Assembly (NCBI GenBank): GCA_020832105.1
Contig: JAFIFH010000070.1
Coordinates: forward strand, 1 to 64,000
Length of the DNA: 64,000 nt
Direction: 5' to 3'
From: Idiomarina sp.
Lineage (GTDB): Bacteria > Pseudomonadota > Gammaproteobacteria > Enterobacterales > Alteromonadaceae
Shown here piece after piece: positions 50,106 to 64,000 of the stretch. The notes beneath the pieces are model-generated. The model saw only the letters and a program-made list of their open reading frames with translations. It ran no database searches and was not told the DNA's origin. How positions within the stretch are numbered: position 1 is the stretch's first letter; each line of letters opens with the position of its first letter. The position numbers were made by a program, and so were the translations under genes.

Positions 50106-50188
50106 TACCAATCCCTACGCCAGTATTAACCGGATCAGGTACAAAGGGTTCGCAATGCATCTCAGCCCTTTTCGGGCACCCCTTGGTA
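50106..50188 (-). ncRNA. TPP riboswitch (THI element)
   Basis: Minus strand: TACCAAGGGGTGCCCGAAAAGGGCTGAGATGCATTGCGAACCCTTTGTACCTGATCCGGTTAATACTGGCGTAGGGATTGGTA; conserved CTGAGA, ACCTGATCYGGNTAATACYRGCGTAGGGA and closing P1 TACCAA/TTGGTA. Confidence 0.97.
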
Positions 50189-50214
50189 GTTTGCGGCGGC
50201 AGTATAGCGCCGAA

Positions 50215-50922
50215 TTAAATAAAGCTCAACGCATCTCCAAATAACTGCTCGCGCGGTAAACCATGTTGTTCAAACTCGTCGCGAACCACGCGTACCATTT
50301 CAAAGCGCCCGGCCACATACACATCAAACAGCGCTAGCTGGTCTTTAAACTCAGCCAATACCGCATGGTGCACTAAGCCGCGGTCATAGCGCCAGTCCTG
50401 TGGTGGGCTCTCGAGCACCGGCCGATAACTAAAGTTCTCGTGCAGCCGGGCTAACTGCTCAAGCTGCTCGTGAAAGTATAAATCTTGCAGGGTGCGGCCA
50501 CCCCAATACATGACGACCGGACGTGGGTCAGTACTGGCCAGGTGCTGCTGCAAAATAGACCAGGTGTAAGAAAAACCGGTACCGCCGGCAAGTAAAATCA
50601 CCGGCCGCTTACTTTCGGCGCGATACTGAGCCACTCCCAAGGGTGCCTCCACGCTAATTTCACCATCCTGCTGCAGCTTTTCCAGCACTTCACTGGCATA
50701 GCTATTACCTGGCTCGGCACCAATATGCAGTTCAATTCGATTCTGCTCTGCAGGCATCGAAGCAATTGAGAACGGCCGTTTATCGTTCTCGCCCATCACC
50801 ACCTGTAAATATTGCCCGGCATGAAAGACCACAGGTGCCGAGGGGCTAAGTTCCACCCGATAGACGTTCGGCGAAAGGGCGCTCATACGACTTAACTGAC
50901 AACGTAAAACTGACATATTCAT
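50215..50922 (-). CDS. fre: NAD(P)H-flavin reductase
   Basis: 235 aa: YLQVVMGENDKRPFSIASMP, VILLAGGTGFSYTWSIL; downstream of ubiD. Confidence 0.9.
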   Translation of the reverse strand: MNMSVLRCQLSRMSALSPNVYRVELSPSAPVVFHAGQYLQVVMGENDKRPFSIASMPAEQNRIELHIGAEPGNSYASEVLEKLQQDGEISVEAPLGVAQYRAESKRPVILLAGGTGFSYTWSILQQHLASTDPRPVVMYWGGRTLQDLYFHEQLEQLARLHENFSYRPVLESPPQDWRYDRGLVHHAVLAEFKDQLALFDVYVAGRFEMVRVVRDEFEQHGLPREQLFGDALSFI

Positions 50923-50923
50923 C

Positions 50924-52393
50924 CTATTTCAAAATTCCTAACTCATCCCAGATAGCGTCAATACGCTTAACCACCTCATCGTCCATGACAATAGGTTCGC
51001 CCCACTCACGGTCGGTTTCACCGGGCCATTTATTGGTCGCATCCATACCCATCTTTGAGCCTAACCCGGACACAGGGGAGGCAAAATCAAGGTAATCAAT
51101 GGGGGTGTTCTCAACCATCACAGTGTCCCGTGCCGGGTCCATCCGCGTGGTAATCGCCCAAATCACATCGTTCCAGTCCCGTGCGTTAATGTCATCGTCA
51201 CAGACAATCACGAACTTGGTATACATAAACTGACGCAGGAATGACCACACGCCCATCATCACCCGTTTCGCGTGCCCCGGGTACTGCTTCTTCATGGTCA
51301 CCACCGCCATGCGGTATGAACAACCTTCAGGGGGCAAATAAAAATCGACAATTTCCGGGAACTGCTTTTGCAGAATAGGGATAAATACTTCATTCAATGC
51401 CACCCCCAGCACCGCAGGTTCATCTGGCGGACGACCGGTATAGGTGGTGTGGTAAATCGGGTCTTTTCGGTGAGTCATATGCGTCACGGTGAAGACCGGA
51501 AACTCATCCACTTCATTGTAATAACCGGTATGGTCGCCATAGGGCCCTTCCGGAGCCGTTTCGCCTGGCTCTAAATAGCCTTCAAGGATAATTTCGGCGT
51601 GAGCCGGAACCTGCAAATCATTGCTCACCGACTTAACCACTTCGGTTTTACCGTCGCGCAACAACCCTGCAAACGCGTATTCGGACAAGGTATCTGGCAC
51701 TGGCGTCACCGCGCCCAAAATAGTCGCAGGGTCAGCACCTAAGGCCACCGATACCGGAAAACGTTGACCTGGGTTTTGCTTACAAAATTCCTGATAATCC
51801 AGCGCACCACCTCGATGGCTCAACCAGCGCATAATTAACTTATTTTTGCCTAACACTTGCTGGCGATAGATGCCCAGATTCTGGCGCTTCTTGTGTGGCC
51901 CACGGGTTACAGTCAACCCCCAGGTAATCAAAGGCGCGACATCCCCTGGCCAGCAGTGCTGCACTGGAATCTTACTTAAGTCCACCTCATCACCACTCAA
52001 CACCACCTCCTGACAAGGTGCTTTTTTGCGTACTTTCGGCGACATGCTGAGCACTTTTTTCAGTAACGGTAGTTTACCTACTGCGTCCTTAAAGCCGGTG
52101 GGCGGCTCAGGCTCTTTTAAATACGCCAGCAGCTTACCCACATCCCGCAGGGCACTTAAACTTTCCTGCCCCATCCCTTTGGCGACACGGTCTGGGGTGC
52201 CAAAAAGATTGGCCAGCACCGGCATGTCGTGGCCTTTAACGTTTTCGAACAACAGTGCAGGCCCGCCCGCTTTTAAAGTGCGGTCGGCTATCTCTGTCAT
52301 TTCCAGGTATGGGTCGACAAGGTGCGTGATGCGTTTAAGCTCGCCCTGGTCTTCTAGTTGCTGCATAAAGTCACGCAAATCTTGATACTTCAT
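50924..52393 (-). CDS. ubiD: 4-hydroxy-3-polyprenylbenzoate decarboxylase
   Basis: 489 aa: [71 protein letters not shown]. Confidence 0.96.
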   Translation of the reverse strand: MKYQDLRDFMQQLEDQGELKRITHLVDPYLEMTEIADRTLKAGGPALLFENVKGHDMPVLANLFGTPDRVAKGMGQESLSALRDVGKLLAYLKEPEPPTGFKDAVGKLPLLKKVLSMSPKVRKKAPCQEVVLSGDEVDLSKIPVQHCWPGDVAPLITWGLTVTRGPHKKRQNLGIYRQQVLGKNKLIMRWLSHRGGALDYQEFCKQNPGQRFPVSVALGADPATILGAVTPVPDTLSEYAFAGLLRDGKTEVVKSVSNDLQVPAHAEIILEGYLEPGETAPEGPYGDHTGYYNEVDEFPVFTVTHMTHRKDPIYHTTYTGRPPDEPAVLGVALNEVFIPILQKQFPEIVDFYLPPEGCSYRMAVVTMKKQYPGHAKRVMMGVWSFLRQFMYTKFVIVCDDDINARDWNDVIWAITTRMDPARDTVMVENTPIDYLDFASPVSGLGSKMGMDATNKWPGETDREWGEPIVMDDEVVKRIDAIWDELGILK

Positions 52394-52538
52394 TCGCTGA
52401 TACTCGCTGATGCATGCTGAAGGGGTGAATGAGGTGAAACAGATATGGATACAGTACGCACATGAGGGCGAACTGGTTTAATAAAAACCAGCGAGCGCAA
52501 ACGGTATAACCCATCTGCGCTCACCATACAAACACGCT

Positions 52539-53804
52539 CTAGCTCTTTTGACGCTTCATTGAGTCGAAGAATTCATCGTTGGTTTTGGTCATTACCAAAC
52601 GATCAATCAAAAACTCCATCGCTTCAATTTCGCCCATGGGGTGCAGAATTTTGCGCAGCACCCACATTTTCTGCAACTCGTCCTGAGTGGTCAAAAGCTC
52701 TTCACGACGGGTACCTGAACGGTTGAAATCGATAGCTGGGAAGACACGCTTCTCAGCAATTTTACGGTTTAAGTGGAGCTCCATATTACCGGTTCCCTTA
52801 AACTCTTCGTAAATGACTTCATCCATTTTTGAGCCGGTGTCGATAAGGGCGGTGGCGATAATGGTCAATGAACCACCTTCTTCGACGTTACGTGCGGCAC
52901 CAAAGAAGCGCTTCGGTTTATGCAGGGCATTTGCGTCGACACCACCGGTCAGGACTTTGCCTGAGCTTGGAATCACGGTGTTGTAGGCACGAGCCAGACG
53001 AGTGATGGAATCAAGCAAGATAACCACGTCGCGCTTGTGCTCGACCAGGCGCTTAGCTTTTTCGATGACCATTTCAGCAACCTGCACGTGACGGCTGGCT
53101 GGTTCATCAAAGGTCGAAGCAATCACTTCACCTTTCACCAGGCGGCTCATCTCAGTCACTTCTTCCGGCCGCTCATCGATGAGCAGAACCATCAGGTCAC
53201 AGTCAGGATGGTTGGCCGCAATAGATTGCGCAATGTTTTGCAGCAGTAATGTCTTACCAGCTTTCGGCGGCGCGACAACCAGGCCACGCTGGCCTTTGCC
53301 GATTGGCGAGGCTAAATCAAGAATACGGGCGGTAATATCTTCTGTTGAGCCATTACCACGTTCCATCACCATACGTTCATTGGCGTGCAGTGGGGTCAGG
53401 TTTTCAAACAGAATTTTATTGCGCGAGTTTTCTGGTTTGTCAAAATTCACTTCACGGATTTTCAGTAACGCGAAGTAACGCTCACCGTCTTTCGGTGGGC
53501 GAATCTTACCAGCGACGGTATCACCAGTGCGCAGATTAAAGCGGCGGATTTGACTCGGTGATACATAAATATCGTCCGGGCCTGCCAGGTAAGATGAATC
53601 ACCAGAGCGTAAAAAGCCAAAACCGTCTTGCAAAATTTCGAGCACGCCGTCGCCGAAGATGTCTTCGCCGCTTTTAGCGTGGGCCTTTAAAATTGCAAAA
53701 ATGATGTCTTGTTTACGCAGGCGGGCGGTGTTTTCAAGGCCCATTTCACTGGCGAGATTAACCAATTCGCTGATTGGTGTATTTTTTAGTTCAGTAAGAT
53801 TCAT
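52539..53804 (-). CDS. rho: Transcription termination factor Rho
   Basis: 421 aa: [74 protein letters not shown]. Confidence 0.98.
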   Translation of the reverse strand: MNLTELKNTPISELVNLASEMGLENTARLRKQDIIFAILKAHAKSGEDIFGDGVLEILQDGFGFLRSGDSSYLAGPDDIYVSPSQIRRFNLRTGDTVAGKIRPPKDGERYFALLKIREVNFDKPENSRNKILFENLTPLHANERMVMERGNGSTEDITARILDLASPIGKGQRGLVVAPPKAGKTLLLQNIAQSIAANHPDCDLMVLLIDERPEEVTEMSRLVKGEVIASTFDEPASRHVQVAEMVIEKAKRLVEHKRDVVILLDSITRLARAYNTVIPSSGKVLTGGVDANALHKPKRFFGAARNVEEGGSLTIIATALIDTGSKMDEVIYEEFKGTGNMELHLNRKIAEKRVFPAIDFNRSGTRREELLTTQDELQKMWVLRKILHPMGEIEAMEFLIDRLVMTKTNDEFFDSMKRQKS

Positions 53805-54174
53805 AAGCGGTAGGTCTTAAGAGATTATCTGTTAGTCTAGGGATTATTTAGCTTGTACTCATCACGAAGCGTTACTCGCTTGATGTTAAGTACGTATGAA
53901 TTCGGAATTTAGTGTAAAAGTAACCTAACTTACCTGTCAGTTTGCTTGTGCTAAAGCGCATTTGGTATTGGCCAGCCAACAAGCTGATGACAAGGGTAAA
54001 AAGTATTCTCTGGATTCTTAAACTTCGTAGCTTTGATGCCGTTGAGGATAGTTATTACGACAGGTCTGGAAACGCTACAGGGTGAAAATAACACCAAATT
54101 TTTGAAACGTCCAGTTTTGCTGCGAAAATGTCCGCAATGGCGCAACACAGGTTCTCGCCATCTGAAAATAAACA

Positions 54175-54205
54175 AGCGCGGTACGAATTGCTTCGTAACC
54201 GCGCT
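54175..54205 (-). terminator. Hairpin downstream of trxA
   Basis: Minus: AGCGCGGT-TACGAAGCAATTCGTA-CCGCGCT followed by TGTTTATTTT. Confidence 0.65.
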
Positions 54206-54255
54206 CATGGCATTCATCGCAAGCCAGATTCAACCCTGACTTGTTTGCTCACACT

Positions 54256-54582
54256 TTACACGTGCTCGCTGAGGAATTCGCTAAGCTGCGCCTTTGACAT
54301 TGCACCTACTTTAGTGCCAACAACTTCACCGTTTTTAAACAGTAATAATGTAGGGATGCCACGGATGCCGTACTTAGGTGGCGTCTCGTTGTTGTGGTCA
54401 ACATTCAACTTGCCCACAGTCACTTTGCCTGCAAACTCATCTGCAATGTCGTCCAGAATTGGGGCAATCATTTTGCACGGTCCACACCACTCAGCCCAAA
54501 AATCAACAAGGACTGGTTGATCAGCGTTGATTACGTCTGCGTCAAAGCTTTCGTCGCTCAGCTGAACAATTTTGTCACTCAT
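54256..54582 (-). CDS. trxA: Thioredoxin 1
   Basis: Start [35 protein letters not shown]. Confidence 0.97.
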   Translation of the reverse strand: MSDKIVQLSDESFDADVINADQPVLVDFWAEWCGPCKMIAPILDDIADEFAGKVTVGKLNVDHNNETPPKYGIRGIPTLLLFKNGEVVGTKVGAMSKAQLSEFLSEHV

Positions 54583-54693
54583 GGTACATCTCCGGTCATT
54601 TTTCACAGCAAGGGCGCTGTGACTTAAAGTTAGAGTACATATTTAATCATTTATGTTTTTTTTTGCAAGAGTAAACCTGATATGCTGTTCACT

Positions 54694-55968
54694 ATGAGCG
54701 AAAAACACCTATCCGAAACCAAGTTTGCCGACCTTGGATTGCACTCGAGTGTACTCGATGCCCTGAATAAAGTTGGTTTTACCTATTGCACCCCAATTCA
54801 GGCGCTAAGCCTGCCGTTGGCGCTTGAAGGTAAAGATGTCGCAGGACAAGCCCAAACCGGTACCGGTAAGACCATGGCTTTCCTGGTGGCGATTTTTAAT
54901 TATCTGATGACCAATGAGCGACAGGATGCTGAATCTAAGCAACCACGAGCATTGATCATGGCACCCACCCGGGAGCTTGCCGTCCAGATCCACAACGATG
55001 CAGAGGAGCTTGCCAAACAGTGCGGGCTTAAACTTGCGGTCGTCTATGGCGGTGAGAACTATGAGGCTCAACGCGCGCAACTTGCTGAAGGCGTTGATGT
55101 TTTAGTAGGAACCTGTGGTCGCCTGATCGATTATTGCAAACAGGGCGTGTACCGTCTTGATGCGATTGACGTGGTGGTGCTTGATGAAGCGGACCGCATG
55201 TTTGATCTCGGCTTTATTGACGACATCCGCTATATGTTTCGGCAGATGGGCGAACCGTCTAAGCGCCTTAATATGCTGTTTTCGGCAACCCTGTCGATGC
55301 GGGTTAAAGAGCTCGCTTATGAGCATATGAATGAACCCACCAGCGTTGAAATTGAGCCGGAGCAAATGACCGGTACACGCATCGAAGAAGAGCTTTTTTA
55401 CCCCTCAAAACCAGAGAAAATTCAGTTATTGCTGACCCTGATTGAAGAGGATTGGCCGGACAAGGCAATCGTATTTTCCAATACAAAACATGGCTGCGAT
55501 CGGGTTTACCAGTGGTTAAAAGCTGACAACCATCGAGTCGGTCTACTCACCGGTGATGTGCCACAGCGTAAGCGACTTAAAATCCTCGACGATTTCTCAA
55601 CCGGCAAAATCGATTTACTGGTTGCGACTGATGTTGCGGCGCGTGGTCTGCATATTCCAGCGGTAAGCCATGTGTATAACTATGACTTACCAGACGACTG
55701 TGAAGACTATGTGCACCGCATTGGCCGTACCGGCCGTGCTGGAGCCAGTGGTAAAGCAGTGAGCCTGGCGTGCGAAGAGTACGTGTATAACCTGCCAGCC
55801 ATTGAGGATTATATTAAGCACAGTATTCCGGTGACCAAATATGACAGCGACGCCCTAATTGAAGACGTGCCGCGCCCTCACTTCCCGCAGAAGCGACGTA
55901 TGCAGAGCGGCAAGAACTACAACCGTCGTCACTCTGGACCTAAGCGTCAGGGTCCGAATAAAGGCTAG
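54694..55968 (+). CDS. rhlB: ATP-dependent RNA helicase RhlB
   Basis: DEAD-box protein: [72 protein letters not shown]; upstream of ppx and divergent from trxA. Confidence 0.95.
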   Translation: MSEKHLSETKFADLGLHSSVLDALNKVGFTYCTPIQALSLPLALEGKDVAGQAQTGTGKTMAFLVAIFNYLMTNERQDAESKQPRALIMAPTRELAVQIHNDAEELAKQCGLKLAVVYGGENYEAQRAQLAEGVDVLVGTCGRLIDYCKQGVYRLDAIDVVVLDEADRMFDLGFIDDIRYMFRQMGEPSKRLNMLFSATLSMRVKELAYEHMNEPTSVEIEPEQMTGTRIEEELFYPSKPEKIQLLLTLIEEDWPDKAIVFSNTKHGCDRVYQWLKADNHRVGLLTGDVPQRKRLKILDDFSTGKIDLLVATDVAARGLHIPAVSHVYNYDLPDDCEDYVHRIGRTGRAGASGKAVSLACEEYVYNLPAIEDYIKHSIPVTKYDSDALIEDVPRPHFPQKRRMQSGKNYNRRHSGPKRQGPNKG

Positions 55969-55980
55969 GCTCACCACTGC

Positions 55981-58471
<2,491 letters not shown>

Positions 58472-58509
58472 TCATCAGGCATTAATTATGGGTCAGCGGA
58501 TGCCGAGAT

Positions 58510-59298
58510 TCACGACCAGTCGCCAAATAGACGGCTCGCGTTGGCGCTACTCAAGGTTGCCAACTGAACTGGCGACTCGCCGCGTAAATTGGCTGTGAAC
58601 TCACCAATGTGAGACACATACTCAGGTTTATTGTGGCGCGATTTAGGTTTTGGCCGCAGTGTACGTGGCAACAGGTACGGGCTATCGGTTTCCAGTAACA
58701 GACGTTGCGCAGAAATCCCCGGTACTGCATTGGCAAGGTCTTGCCCGCGCCGCTCATCACAGACCCAACCGGTCACCCCAATGTAGCAATCAAGGGCCTG
58801 GTACGCCTGTAATGAGGCGCTATCACCGGTAAAGCAATGGGTAAAGGCGGCACTTAACTCAGCCATCGCCGGGCTCAGAATAGCCAACTGGTCCTGTAAT
58901 GCATCGCGCTCGTGCAGGTACAAGGGCAAGCCACATTCGATCGCCAACTCGACTTGTGCAGCAAACACTCTGCGCTGGTCTTCCGGGGGCGAAAAGTTGC
59001 GATTATAGTCCAAGCCACACTCGCCGATTGCCCGCACTAAGGGGTGACGGGCGAGTTCACGTAATTCATTGATAAACGTCGAGCTCACCGCTGCTGCCTG
59101 ATGAGGATGCACCCCTGCGGTGACGACACAGCGCGAATCCTGCTCAGCAAATGCTACCGCTCTGCGGGCTTCGGCAACGTCGGACGCAATCAACACAAAG
59201 CGGGTTACACCTTGTTCATACGCAGCATCGAGCTGCTGTGTAAAGCTAGCCAGTTGATGATCTGGCGGCAGGTTCACACCGCAATCTGTCCATTCCAT
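58510..59298 (-). CDS. tatD: TatD family hydrolase
   Basis: 262 aa: GVHPHQA, IGECGLDYNRNFSPPEDQRRVFAAQVELA, LLETDSPYLLPR. Confidence 0.95.
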   Translation of the reverse strand: MEWTDCGVNLPPDHQLASFTQQLDAAYEQGVTRFVLIASDVAEARRAVAFAEQDSRCVVTAGVHPHQAAAVSSTFINELRELARHPLVRAIGECGLDYNRNFSPPEDQRRVFAAQVELAIECGLPLYLHERDALQDQLAILSPAMAELSAAFTHCFTGDSASLQAYQALDCYIGVTGWVCDERRGQDLANAVPGISAQRLLLETDSPYLLPRTLRPKPKSRHNKPEYVSHIGEFTANLRGESPVQLATLSSANASRLFGDWS

Positions 59299-59936
59299 TA
59301 ATCTACCCGGCGGATTCGAATATTTCGGTTACTGCCTTCCCAGCCGAGCCGGAAAGAACTCAGGATGCCCCGCTCAATGAAGTAGTTGGCATTCTCATCG
59401 TATTGAAAGCGCTCGTTTTGGGTTTGATGCCACTCGGAACCATCATCCATACGAAAACGCCATAAGCCGCGTGGATTTTGCCAGGCTTCAGTGATTTCAA
59501 CATAGCGCAGGTCGTCGTCAGCGTCAGGGTCGCGCCGATGTTCGCGACCGAAGTTGTCACTACGACCCTGCTCAGCGCGAGCGGCACCGGCTTCACGCGC
59601 CTCGGCGGCACGTTGTAAGGCCTCTTCTTGGCGTGCATCCGCCTGTTCCCGATTGGCCGCTGCACGTGCCTGGGCTGATGTCCTTGCGGCATCCCCACGT
59701 GCTCGCTCACTACCCGCCCGTTCGTCGCTGCCAGCAGTATCAAGTGAGCGGGCAACGCGGTCAAAGCAATCTAATCGTTCCACCGCGCTCTCGATGCTGC
59801 GACAAGCAAGCATCCGTTGGCTCAGTGCGCGTTCCGCAGCTTGGCGATCTTCACCTTGCTCAGCATGCGCAGTCGCCACGCCTGCATGGAGTGCAAGCAA
59901 CAGCATTCCCATCAGGGATTTAGTTATTAGTTTCAA
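59298..59936 (-). CDS. Uncharacterised exported Ala/Arg/Glu-rich protein
   Basis: TTG start at 59936 with AAGGAG SD overlapping the tatC TGA (TTGA); signal peptide [43 protein letters not shown], low-complexity helix, C-terminal [19 protein letters not shown]. The ORF-track start (60152) lies inside tatC. Confidence 0.7.
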   Translation of the reverse strand: MKLITKSLMGMLLLALHAGVATAHAEQGEDRQAAERALSQRMLACRSIESAVERLDCFDRVARSLDTAGSDERAGSERARGDAARTSAQARAAANREQADARQEEALQRAAEAREAGAARAEQGRSDNFGREHRRDPDADDDLRYVEITEAWQNPRGLWRFRMDDGSEWHQTQNERFQYDENANYFIERGILSSFRLGWEGSNRNIRIRRVD

Positions 59937-60682
59937 GATTGATCTCCTTGTGTAGAGTCTGTCCCCGCCTGCGGGGTATAGAAGCGGGCAAACAACAAAC
60001 CAAGTTCGAACAACAACCACATTGGCAATGCCAGCAATGTTTGTGAAATAACGTCCGGAGGGGTCAGCAGCATACCGATCACAAATACCGCAACAATCAC
60101 GTACGCTCGCTTCGACCTGAGCTGCTGCGGTGTGGTGGTCCCGCTCCAGCAAAGCAACAAAATAGCGACCGGAATTTCAAAAGCGATACCAAAAGCAAAG
60201 AAAATTTTCAGGACAAAATCAAGATAACTGGAAATATCAGTGGCGATGGTAATACCTTCCGGGGCCATATTGGTAAAAAACGCGAATGCGAGTGGCAACA
60301 CTACATAGTACGCAAAGGCAATGCCACCATAAAAAAGTAACGTACTGCTGATTAGTAGCGGCGCAACCAGCCGCTTTTCATGTTTATACAAGCCCGGGGC
60401 AATAAACCGCCAAATCTGATGCAGTAAGAAAGGGACGGCCACCGCAAATGCAACCACCATGGTCAGTTTGAAGGGGGCAAAGAAAGGGGCGCCAACGTCG
60501 GTAGCGATCATGGTTGCACCTTCAGGCAAGTGCGCCATGAGCGGCGTTGCCAGCCAGTGGTAGATATCACGGGCAAAGTAAATCAGGCAGACAAAAATCA
60601 CCAATACCGCCGCGATACCACGCAGCAAAGCATTACGCAGCTCCGCTAAATGGGCCAACAACGAGCCGTCATTCGGGGTCAT
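59933..60682 (-). CDS. tatC: Twin-arginine translocase subunit TatC
   Basis: Start [66 protein letters not shown]. Confidence 0.96.
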   Translation of the reverse strand: MTPNDGSLLAHLAELRNALLRGIAAVLVIFVCLIYFARDIYHWLATPLMAHLPEGATMIATDVGAPFFAPFKLTMVVAFAVAVPFLLHQIWRFIAPGLYKHEKRLVAPLLISSTLLFYGGIAFAYYVVLPLAFAFFTNMAPEGITIATDISSYLDFVLKIFFAFGIAFEIPVAILLLCWSGTTTPQQLRSKRAYVIVAVFVIGMLLTPPDVISQTLLALPMWLLFELGLLFARFYTPQAGTDSTQGDQS

Positions 60683-61100
60683 TGCGCGGCTCCTTGGTTT
60701 CGCCCTGCGTTGGGCGCTGGGGCTTTGGCTGGTCTGTGGTTGCGGGTGGTTCTGAAGATTCTGTCGGGGCTTCTGTTGCGCTGGTCTCGCTTGCCGAAGA
60801 GTCTTTGGCATAGGGGCGATTGACACTTGCCGCCGCACGCTGCAATTCTTCCATGGTTTTTTTTAGTTCATCCGGCAAGTTATCTAGGTCGTCCGCACTC
60901 TCGATTTTACGCAGGTTGTCATGCAGCTCTTTCACCCGCAGCTCATGATTGATTTCAGCTTCCATCTTGCTGCCAAACTGACGCACTTTGCTTAAGGTTT
61001 CCTGCAACGAACGCACCGCCCGAGGCAGCCGCTCAGGGCCCAGAATGATTAAACCAATCAAGGCCACAACTAACAGCTCCCAGAAGCCAATATCGAACAT
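60669..61100 (-). CDS. tatB: Sec-independent protein translocase TatB
   Basis: 143 aa: [32 protein letters not shown]. Confidence 0.95.
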   Translation of the reverse strand: MFDIGFWELLVVALIGLIILGPERLPRAVRSLQETLSKVRQFGSKMEAEINHELRVKELHDNLRKIESADDLDNLPDELKKTMEELQRAAASVNRPYAKDSSASETSATEAPTESSEPPATTDQPKPQRPTQGETKEPRNDPE

Positions 61101-61102
61101 GA

Positions 61103-61387
61103 TTAATCGCGCTTGCGGTCGTGATCAGACTTTTCGCGTGCTTCGTCTTCACGCATATTCAAATCTTTAAACTCTGCGTCTGCAGCTTCTTTATGTTGTA
61201 CGGAATGTTCAACGCTCGCTGGGTCTTTGTCTTTATGTTTATCTGTGTCTTTGTCATCCGCCACTTCTTTCTTGAAGCCGCGCAGGGCAGCACCCAGATC
61301 GCCGCCTAAACCGCGAAGTTTTTTGCTGCCGAACAGTAACAACACGATCACTGCAATAATCAGCAGTTGCCAAATACTAATGCCCAT
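61103..61387 (-). CDS. tatA: Sec-independent protein translocase TatA
   Basis: 94 aa: [40 protein letters not shown]. Confidence 0.95.
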   Translation of the reverse strand: MGISIWQLLIIAVIVLLLFGSKKLRGLGGDLGAALRGFKKEVADDKDTDKHKDKDPASVEHSVQHKEAADAEFKDLNMREDEAREKSDHDRKRD

Positions 61388-61390
61388 GAC

Positions 61391-63052
61391 TTACCTCTTC
61401 CCGTTCATAAAGTGTTTTGGTCGGTCGCTCCACGCCTTATACCAAGCATAAGCCGACGCCAAACCTGTTAACGCTGCCCACCAGGGCTCCTCTAAGCCAA
61501 ACCCCACCGCCAGGGTGGCAATCGCCAGAGTACTCGCGCCGAATGCCCAGATTCGACTTTCAGCAGCTTCTTGCTGCTGACGCATGATTTCTTCCATGTA
61601 CGCCTGCGACAGCTTAATTGATGACTGTGACTGCTTCAGCGTGTCATACAATAATGTTGGCATTTCTGGCAACTTCTCGGCCCAGTAAGGCGCATTGGCC
61701 TTCACTGAACGTAACACGGCACGCCAGCCAATCTGATCATGCATCCAATGCTCTAAATAGGGCTTCGCTGTCTTCCACAAATCCAGGTCAGGATAAAGGT
61801 TACGGCCAAGCCCCTCAACGTACAGCAAGGTCTTCTGCAACAGCACCAGCTGCGGCTGGACTTCCATTTCAAAACGCCGCGCGGTATTAAATAGGTTGAG
61901 CAACACACCGCCAAATGAGATTTCCTTTAACGGCTTTTCAAAAATTGGCTCGCACACCGTACGAATCGCGGATTCGAACTCTTCAATGTTGATGTGCGCC
62001 GGTACCCAGCCTGAATCCACATGTAGTTCAGCAACTTTACGGTAGTCGCGGTTAAAAAAAGCAATAAAGTTCTCAGCAAGGTAGCGCTTATCTTCCCGGC
62101 TAAGGGTACCCACAATCCCAAAGTCGATGGCCAGATAGCGCGGGTCTAAGGGGTTACTTGGGTCGACGAAAATATTGCCTGGGTGCATATCGGCATGAAA
62201 AAAACTGTCGCGAAACACCTGAGTGAAGAAAATATCGACACCGCGCTCGGCGAGGATTTTTAAATCTACCCCCATCTCGCGCAAGGTGTCCACATCACCC
62301 ACTGGAACACCGGCAATGCGCTCCATCACCATCATGTTATGGCGCGTGTATTTAGTATACACCTCGGGAATATAGAGTACGTCAGAGTCGTTGAAATTAC
62401 GCCGCAGCTGAATTGCATTAGCCGCTTCACGGAGTAAGTCCAGCTCATCGAGCAGGGTTTTACGATACTCTCGAATCACTTCTTTTGGCTTTAGCCGGCG
62501 CCCGTCAGGCAGGTAACGTGCCGCAAGTGCAGCGACGTATTCCATCAACTCAAGGTCCGCATGGATAGTGTGGCGAATGTCCGGGCGAATCACTTTCACC
62601 ACGACTTCTTTAATCTCGCCACTTTCCAGCCGAATGCTGGCGGTGTGGACCTGAGCGATAGACGCTGACGCCATTGGTTTTTGCACAAAATCCACAAACA
62701 CTTGTTCGATACTGTCGATCTCAAGTGCGTCTTCAATGATTTTCTGCGCATGCTCACCCGGGAACGGTGGCACATTGTCCTGCAACATCGCCAACTGAAT
62801 AATGATCTCGGGGGGCAAGAGATCACGCCGGGTGGAGAGCATCTGGCCCACTTTGACAAATACCGGCCCCAGTTCTTCAAGGGCTAAGCGCAATCGTACA
62901 CCCAGCGCCTTATCTTTATGGCGGTTGCGCAACCAGAAACAGGTCCGGCGCATCGCCCGTAAATACCAGGGCTGCCATTTCCTGGGTATCATGTCGTCTA
63001 CGCCGTAGCGAAGTAAGGTGCTGATAATTCTATAAAAACGCATGCTTCGCAC
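61391..63052 (-). CDS. ubiB: Ubiquinone biosynthesis kinase-like protein UbiB
   Basis: 553 aa: [22 protein letters not shown] (KxGQ), [13 protein letters not shown]. Confidence 0.96.
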   Translation of the reverse strand: MRSMRFYRIISTLLRYGVDDMIPRKWQPWYLRAMRRTCFWLRNRHKDKALGVRLRLALEELGPVFVKVGQMLSTRRDLLPPEIIIQLAMLQDNVPPFPGEHAQKIIEDALEIDSIEQVFVDFVQKPMASASIAQVHTASIRLESGEIKEVVVKVIRPDIRHTIHADLELMEYVAALAARYLPDGRRLKPKEVIREYRKTLLDELDLLREAANAIQLRRNFNDSDVLYIPEVYTKYTRHNMMVMERIAGVPVGDVDTLREMGVDLKILAERGVDIFFTQVFRDSFFHADMHPGNIFVDPSNPLDPRYLAIDFGIVGTLSREDKRYLAENFIAFFNRDYRKVAELHVDSGWVPAHINIEEFESAIRTVCEPIFEKPLKEISFGGVLLNLFNTARRFEMEVQPQLVLLQKTLLYVEGLGRNLYPDLDLWKTAKPYLEHWMHDQIGWRAVLRSVKANAPYWAEKLPEMPTLLYDTLKQSQSSIKLSQAYMEEIMRQQQEAAESRIWAFGASTLAIATLAVGFGLEEPWWAALTGLASAYAWYKAWSDRPKHFMNGKR

Positions 63053-63639
63053 TACGGCTCTCCGGCTTCTAGTTGGCTGACCCGGCGCAGTAACGCCTGT
63101 AAGTCATCTTGCAACATCGCGTATTCTACCTGACCTACGGTCAGTTTCTTTTCTTCACTCAGGGTTTGACCGGCCCAGTCCCGCCAGTCAGCCAGGTTAG
63201 GCATGTGCTGGCGTAACTGATCAATCCCCTGACTTAACCAATACCCCGGCACATCACCAAGACGTTTGGCAAAGGCCTCTTCCCAATCAATATCCAGACC
63301 AAGAATCACCTGGCTGGCCTGTTGCGCAAATATTGGGTCGCCACTCAGCTCCAGTTCGCCTCGCTGTAACGCCGCGGTCACTTTGCTGGCATCGCTAAGG
63401 GTGGTTAACACACTTAAGGGAGCGCTGACGCCGCCATCCACTGCTTCAAAATCGCTGCCCATGAGCATCACACGATCTGCACAAAAGGTGATGGTGATTG
63501 GCCACGGCAACGACGGGATGCACAAGCGAAAGGTCTTCCCGCGCACGCTTTTAAGACGCGCGCTGGCGGCCGGGTCTTCAGCCAAAGCCGTGTTGAGCAC
63601 ACGCTCGACACATGCATTAAGCAGCGGCTGAGCAGGCAT
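63052..63639 (-). CDS. ubiJ: Ubiquinone biosynthesis accessory factor UbiJ (SCP2 domain)
   Basis: 195-aa ORF between ubiB and ubiE; overlaps both neighbours by one base. Confidence 0.9.
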   Translation of the reverse strand: MPAQPLLNACVERVLNTALAEDPAASARLKSVRGKTFRLCIPSLPWPITITFCADRVMLMGSDFEAVDGGVSAPLSVLTTLSDASKVTAALQRGELELSGDPIFAQQASQVILGLDIDWEEAFAKRLGDVPGYWLSQGIDQLRQHMPNLADWRDWAGQTLSEEKKLTVGQVEYAMLQDDLQALLRRVSQLEAGEP

Positions 63640-64000
63640 CAGAATTTAAAGCCCCGATGCAAGGCAACAATGCCGCCGGTCATATTCTGGTAAGTCACCT
63701 GCTCAAAGCCCGCGTCCTGCATCATGGCTTTGAGTGTGTCCTGGTCGGGATGCATACGAATTGATTCGGCAAGGTACTGATAACTTTCTTTGTCATTGGC
63801 AATCAACCCGCCCATCTGCGGCAGGATATTGAATGAATAAAAGTCATACAGCTTGTTCAGCGCGTCGTGCTCGGGTTTGGAGAACTCAAGGACCAGCAAA
63901 CGACCGCCAGGTTTGAGTACCCGCAACATCGAGCGCAGAGCTTTGTCTTTGTCGGTGACGTTACGTAAACCGAAAGCGATGGTAATGAGATCGAAATGGT
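63639..64000 (-). CDS. ubiE: Ubiquinone/menaquinone methyltransferase UbiE (partial; continues beyond the window)
   Basis: [85 protein letters not shown]; open to the window edge. Confidence 0.95.
   Translation of the reverse strand, partial: HFDLITIAFGLRNVTDKDKALRSMLRVLKPGGRLLVLEFSKPEHDALNKLYDFYSFNILPQMGGLIANDKESYQYLAESIRMHPDQDTLKAMMQDAGFEQVTYQNMTGGIVALHRGFKF

Noticed and set aside
59554-59955. Plus-strand 133-aa Ala/Ser/Arg-rich ORF opposite the protein between tatC and tatD
   Set aside because: Artefact of GC-rich low-complexity coding on the other strand.

Overview
The window looks like an ordinary chromosomal segment from a gammaproteobacterium, probably Idiomarinaceae-like. That assignment is inferred from gene content and a phytochrome-GGDEF architecture like that described from Idiomarina. 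It is densely packed and almost entirely protein-coding. I see no convincing tRNA or rRNA genes, CRISPR arrays, prophage, transposases or integrases. Core blocks include cydDCAB (minus strand), trpS-rpe, prlC, udk/nupC, cfa, rho-trxA-rhlB-ppx, ubiD-fre, and ubiE-ubiJ-ubiB-tatABC-x-tatD-hemB. The most interesting parts are: (1) a minus-strand thiamine-salvage operon led by a clear TPP riboswitch (about 50106-50188), encoding a TonB-dependent receptor, a small YkoF-like protein, a PnuC/PnuT-type transporter and a thiamine-kinase-like phosphotransferase; (2) a heme oxygenase plus bacteriophytochrome-GGDEF pair, a red-light/c-di-GMP switch; (3) a putative sulfide/persulfide locus of cytochrome bd genes, an exported DsrE-like protein and a Blh-type metallo-beta-lactamase; (4) an Lgt-like membrane domain fused to a TlpA thioredoxin; (5) a 1202-aa ABC-2 permease/M1 aminopeptidase fusion; (6) a solitary short flagellin with an operator-like dyad at its promoter; and (7) an uncharacterised Ala/Arg-rich protein inserted between tatC and tatD and apparently coupled to tatC by a TTGA overlap. 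All functional calls rest on reading motifs by eye. No database searches were run.
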